Positions 63,294 through 64,000 of a stretch of DNA of 64,000 nucleotides are shown one piece after another. The stretch covers positions 1 to 64,000 of the forward strand of contig DATMES010000038.1 in assembly GCA_035556555.1 (NCBI GenBank), given 5' to 3'. The DNA is from Frankiaceae bacterium (lineage in GTDB: Bacteria; Actinomycetota; Actinomycetes; BP-191). How positions within the stretch are numbered: position 1 is the first letter of the stretch; each line of letters opens with the position of its first letter. Made by a program: the position numbers and the translations under genes. The notes beneath the pieces are model-generated. The model did no database searches and was not told where the DNA came from. It saw nothing but the letters and a program-made list of their open reading frames with translations.

Positions 63294-64000
63294 GTGACCC
63301 CACCCCCCGCCACGACCGCCGGTGAGCTGCGCGCGAGCGGCGCGGCGTACGAGACCGTCAAACACGAGATCCGGCGCAACCTGCTGGCCCGGCTGCGCGA
63401 GGGGGGCAACCGGTTCCCCGGGATCGTGGGCTTCGACGAGACGGTGCTCCCGCAGCTCGAACGCGCGCTGCTCGCCGGCCACGACCTCGTCCTGCTGGGC
63501 GAGCGCGGGCAGGGGAAGACCCGGCTGATCCGCACGCTGGTCGGCCTGCTGGACGAGTGGACGCCGGTCGTGGACGGCTGCGAGATCAACGACCACCCGC
63601 TCGCGCCGTCCTGCAACGCCTGCCGCCGCCGAACGACGGAGCTCGGCGACGACCTGCCCGTCACCTGGCGGCACCGCTCCGAGCGCTACGGCGAGAAGCT
63701 CGCCACCCCCGACACCTCCGTCGGCGACCTCATCGGCGACGTCGACCCCATCAAGGTCGCCGAGGGCCGCACGCTCGGCGACCCCGAGACCGTGCACTAC
63801 GGCCTCGTGCCTCGTACCAACCGCGGCATCTTCAGCGTCAACGAGCTGCCCGACCTCGCCGAGCGCATCCAGGTGGCGTTGCTCAACGTGCTGGAGGAGC
63901 GCGACATCCAGGTCCGCGGCTACCAGCTCCGCCTCCCGCTCGACCTGCTCCTCGTCGCGTCCGCCAACCCGGAGGACTACACCAACCGCGGCCGGATCAT
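63294..64000 (+). CDS. Magnesium-chelatase/MoxR-type AAA ATPase, cut by window end
   Basis: The first 235 residues of a ChlI/BchI-like AAA+ ATPase are present; the gene continues beyond the window. Visible are RFPGIVGFDETVLPQLERAL and the Walker A LVLLGERGQGKTRLIRTLVG. A Cys pair (APSCNACRRRT) follows, and the ChlI-specific GIFSVNELPDLAERIQVALL precedes the Walker B/sensor region VLEERDIQVRGYQLRLPLDL and LLVASANPEDYTNRG. In actinobacteria such ATPases usually work with a VWA-domain partner encoded next. TAGCGT lies 6 nt before the GTG, fitting a leaderless start. Confidence 0.85.
   Translation, partial: MTPPPATTAGELRASGAAYETVKHEIRRNLLARLREGGNRFPGIVGFDETVLPQLERALLAGHDLVLLGERGQGKTRLIRTLVGLLDEWTPVVDGCEINDHPLAPSCNACRRRTTELGDDLPVTWRHRSERYGEKLATPDTSVGDLIGDVDPIKVAEGRTLGDPETVHYGLVPRTNRGIFSVNELPDLAERIQVALLNVLEERDIQVRGYQLRLPLDLLLVASANPEDYTNRGRI

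Overview
The window is a stretch of chromosome from a GC-rich actinobacterium. Supporting this are the strong G/C third-codon bias, many GTG starts, a mycothiol S-conjugate amidase (mca, 45020-45940), an F420-type DUF385/Ddn reductase, a short-chain Z-isoprenyl diphosphate synthase and a GTP-dependent PEP carboxykinase. The order glpX - fumarase - PhoH2 - uppS - yyaL - mca - DUF4307 - greA is, from memory, the same order as in the Mycobacterium tuberculosis region Rv1099c to Rv1080c, so the backbone is ancestral. I recognise no rRNA, tRNA, CRISPR array, transposase or integrase.

Layout. 243-2831: two copies of a PadR regulator plus membrane protein module on the minus strand, all with overlapping start and stop codons. 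2852-5240: a kynureninase-like PLP enzyme, a TetR regulator and a flavin reductase, also translationally coupled. 5343-12581: a tiny membrane protein, glpX, class I fumarase, an SF1 helicase with an extra C-terminal domain, and class II fumarase. 12578-17550: a secreted BNR propeller, an ABC-2 exporter and PhoH2. 17835-24365: a secreted M14 peptidase, a Ddn-like protein, DUF885, uppS, a tandem GNAT and a dCTP deaminase. 24527-32250: two small secreted proteins sharing an uncharacterised Cys repeat, pckG, two tandem RiPP-like precursor peptides, a zinc alcohol dehydrogenase, a small secreted peptide, a possible ribbon-helix-helix protein with a palindromic operator, and yyaL.

Between yyaL and mca, which are neighbours in mycobacteria, sits an Rhs polymorphic-toxin island (about 32.3-42.6 kb). 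It holds a 2072-residue secreted Rhs toxin with an overlapping immunity gene, an orphan immunity-like gene, a decayed piece of yyaL, and the remains of a duplication. In that duplication one copy kept the toxin and lost its divergent partner gene, while the other kept the partner and collapsed the toxin, leaving a different toxin tip.

42639-48039 returns to housekeeping: arfB, membrane proteins, mca, DUF4307, greA, hppD. 48187-52311 holds two large secreted beta-propeller-type proteins. 52455-55169 is a zinc-uptake operon that ends with its own Fur/Zur regulator behind a Zur-box-like promoter. The rest carries a second M14 peptidase with a sortase-like tail, ilvA, an alpha/beta hydrolase, secreted and membrane proteins, a ROK kinase, a FIST sensor protein and the start of a MoxR/magnesium-chelatase-type ATPase cut by the window edge.

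The most unusual non-coding content is a set of structured intergenic repeats. One is a 167-169 bp element present twice (14057-14223 and 24362-24530) with 20-bp terminal inverted repeats whose CTAG ends supply stop codons of flanking genes. Two further short hairpin families are each present twice (6605/55184 and 19776/48073), and there are two long single palindromes (16190-16245, 63168-63227). Many genes also have a TANNNT-like box 6-8 nt before the start codon, which suggests widespread leaderless transcription.
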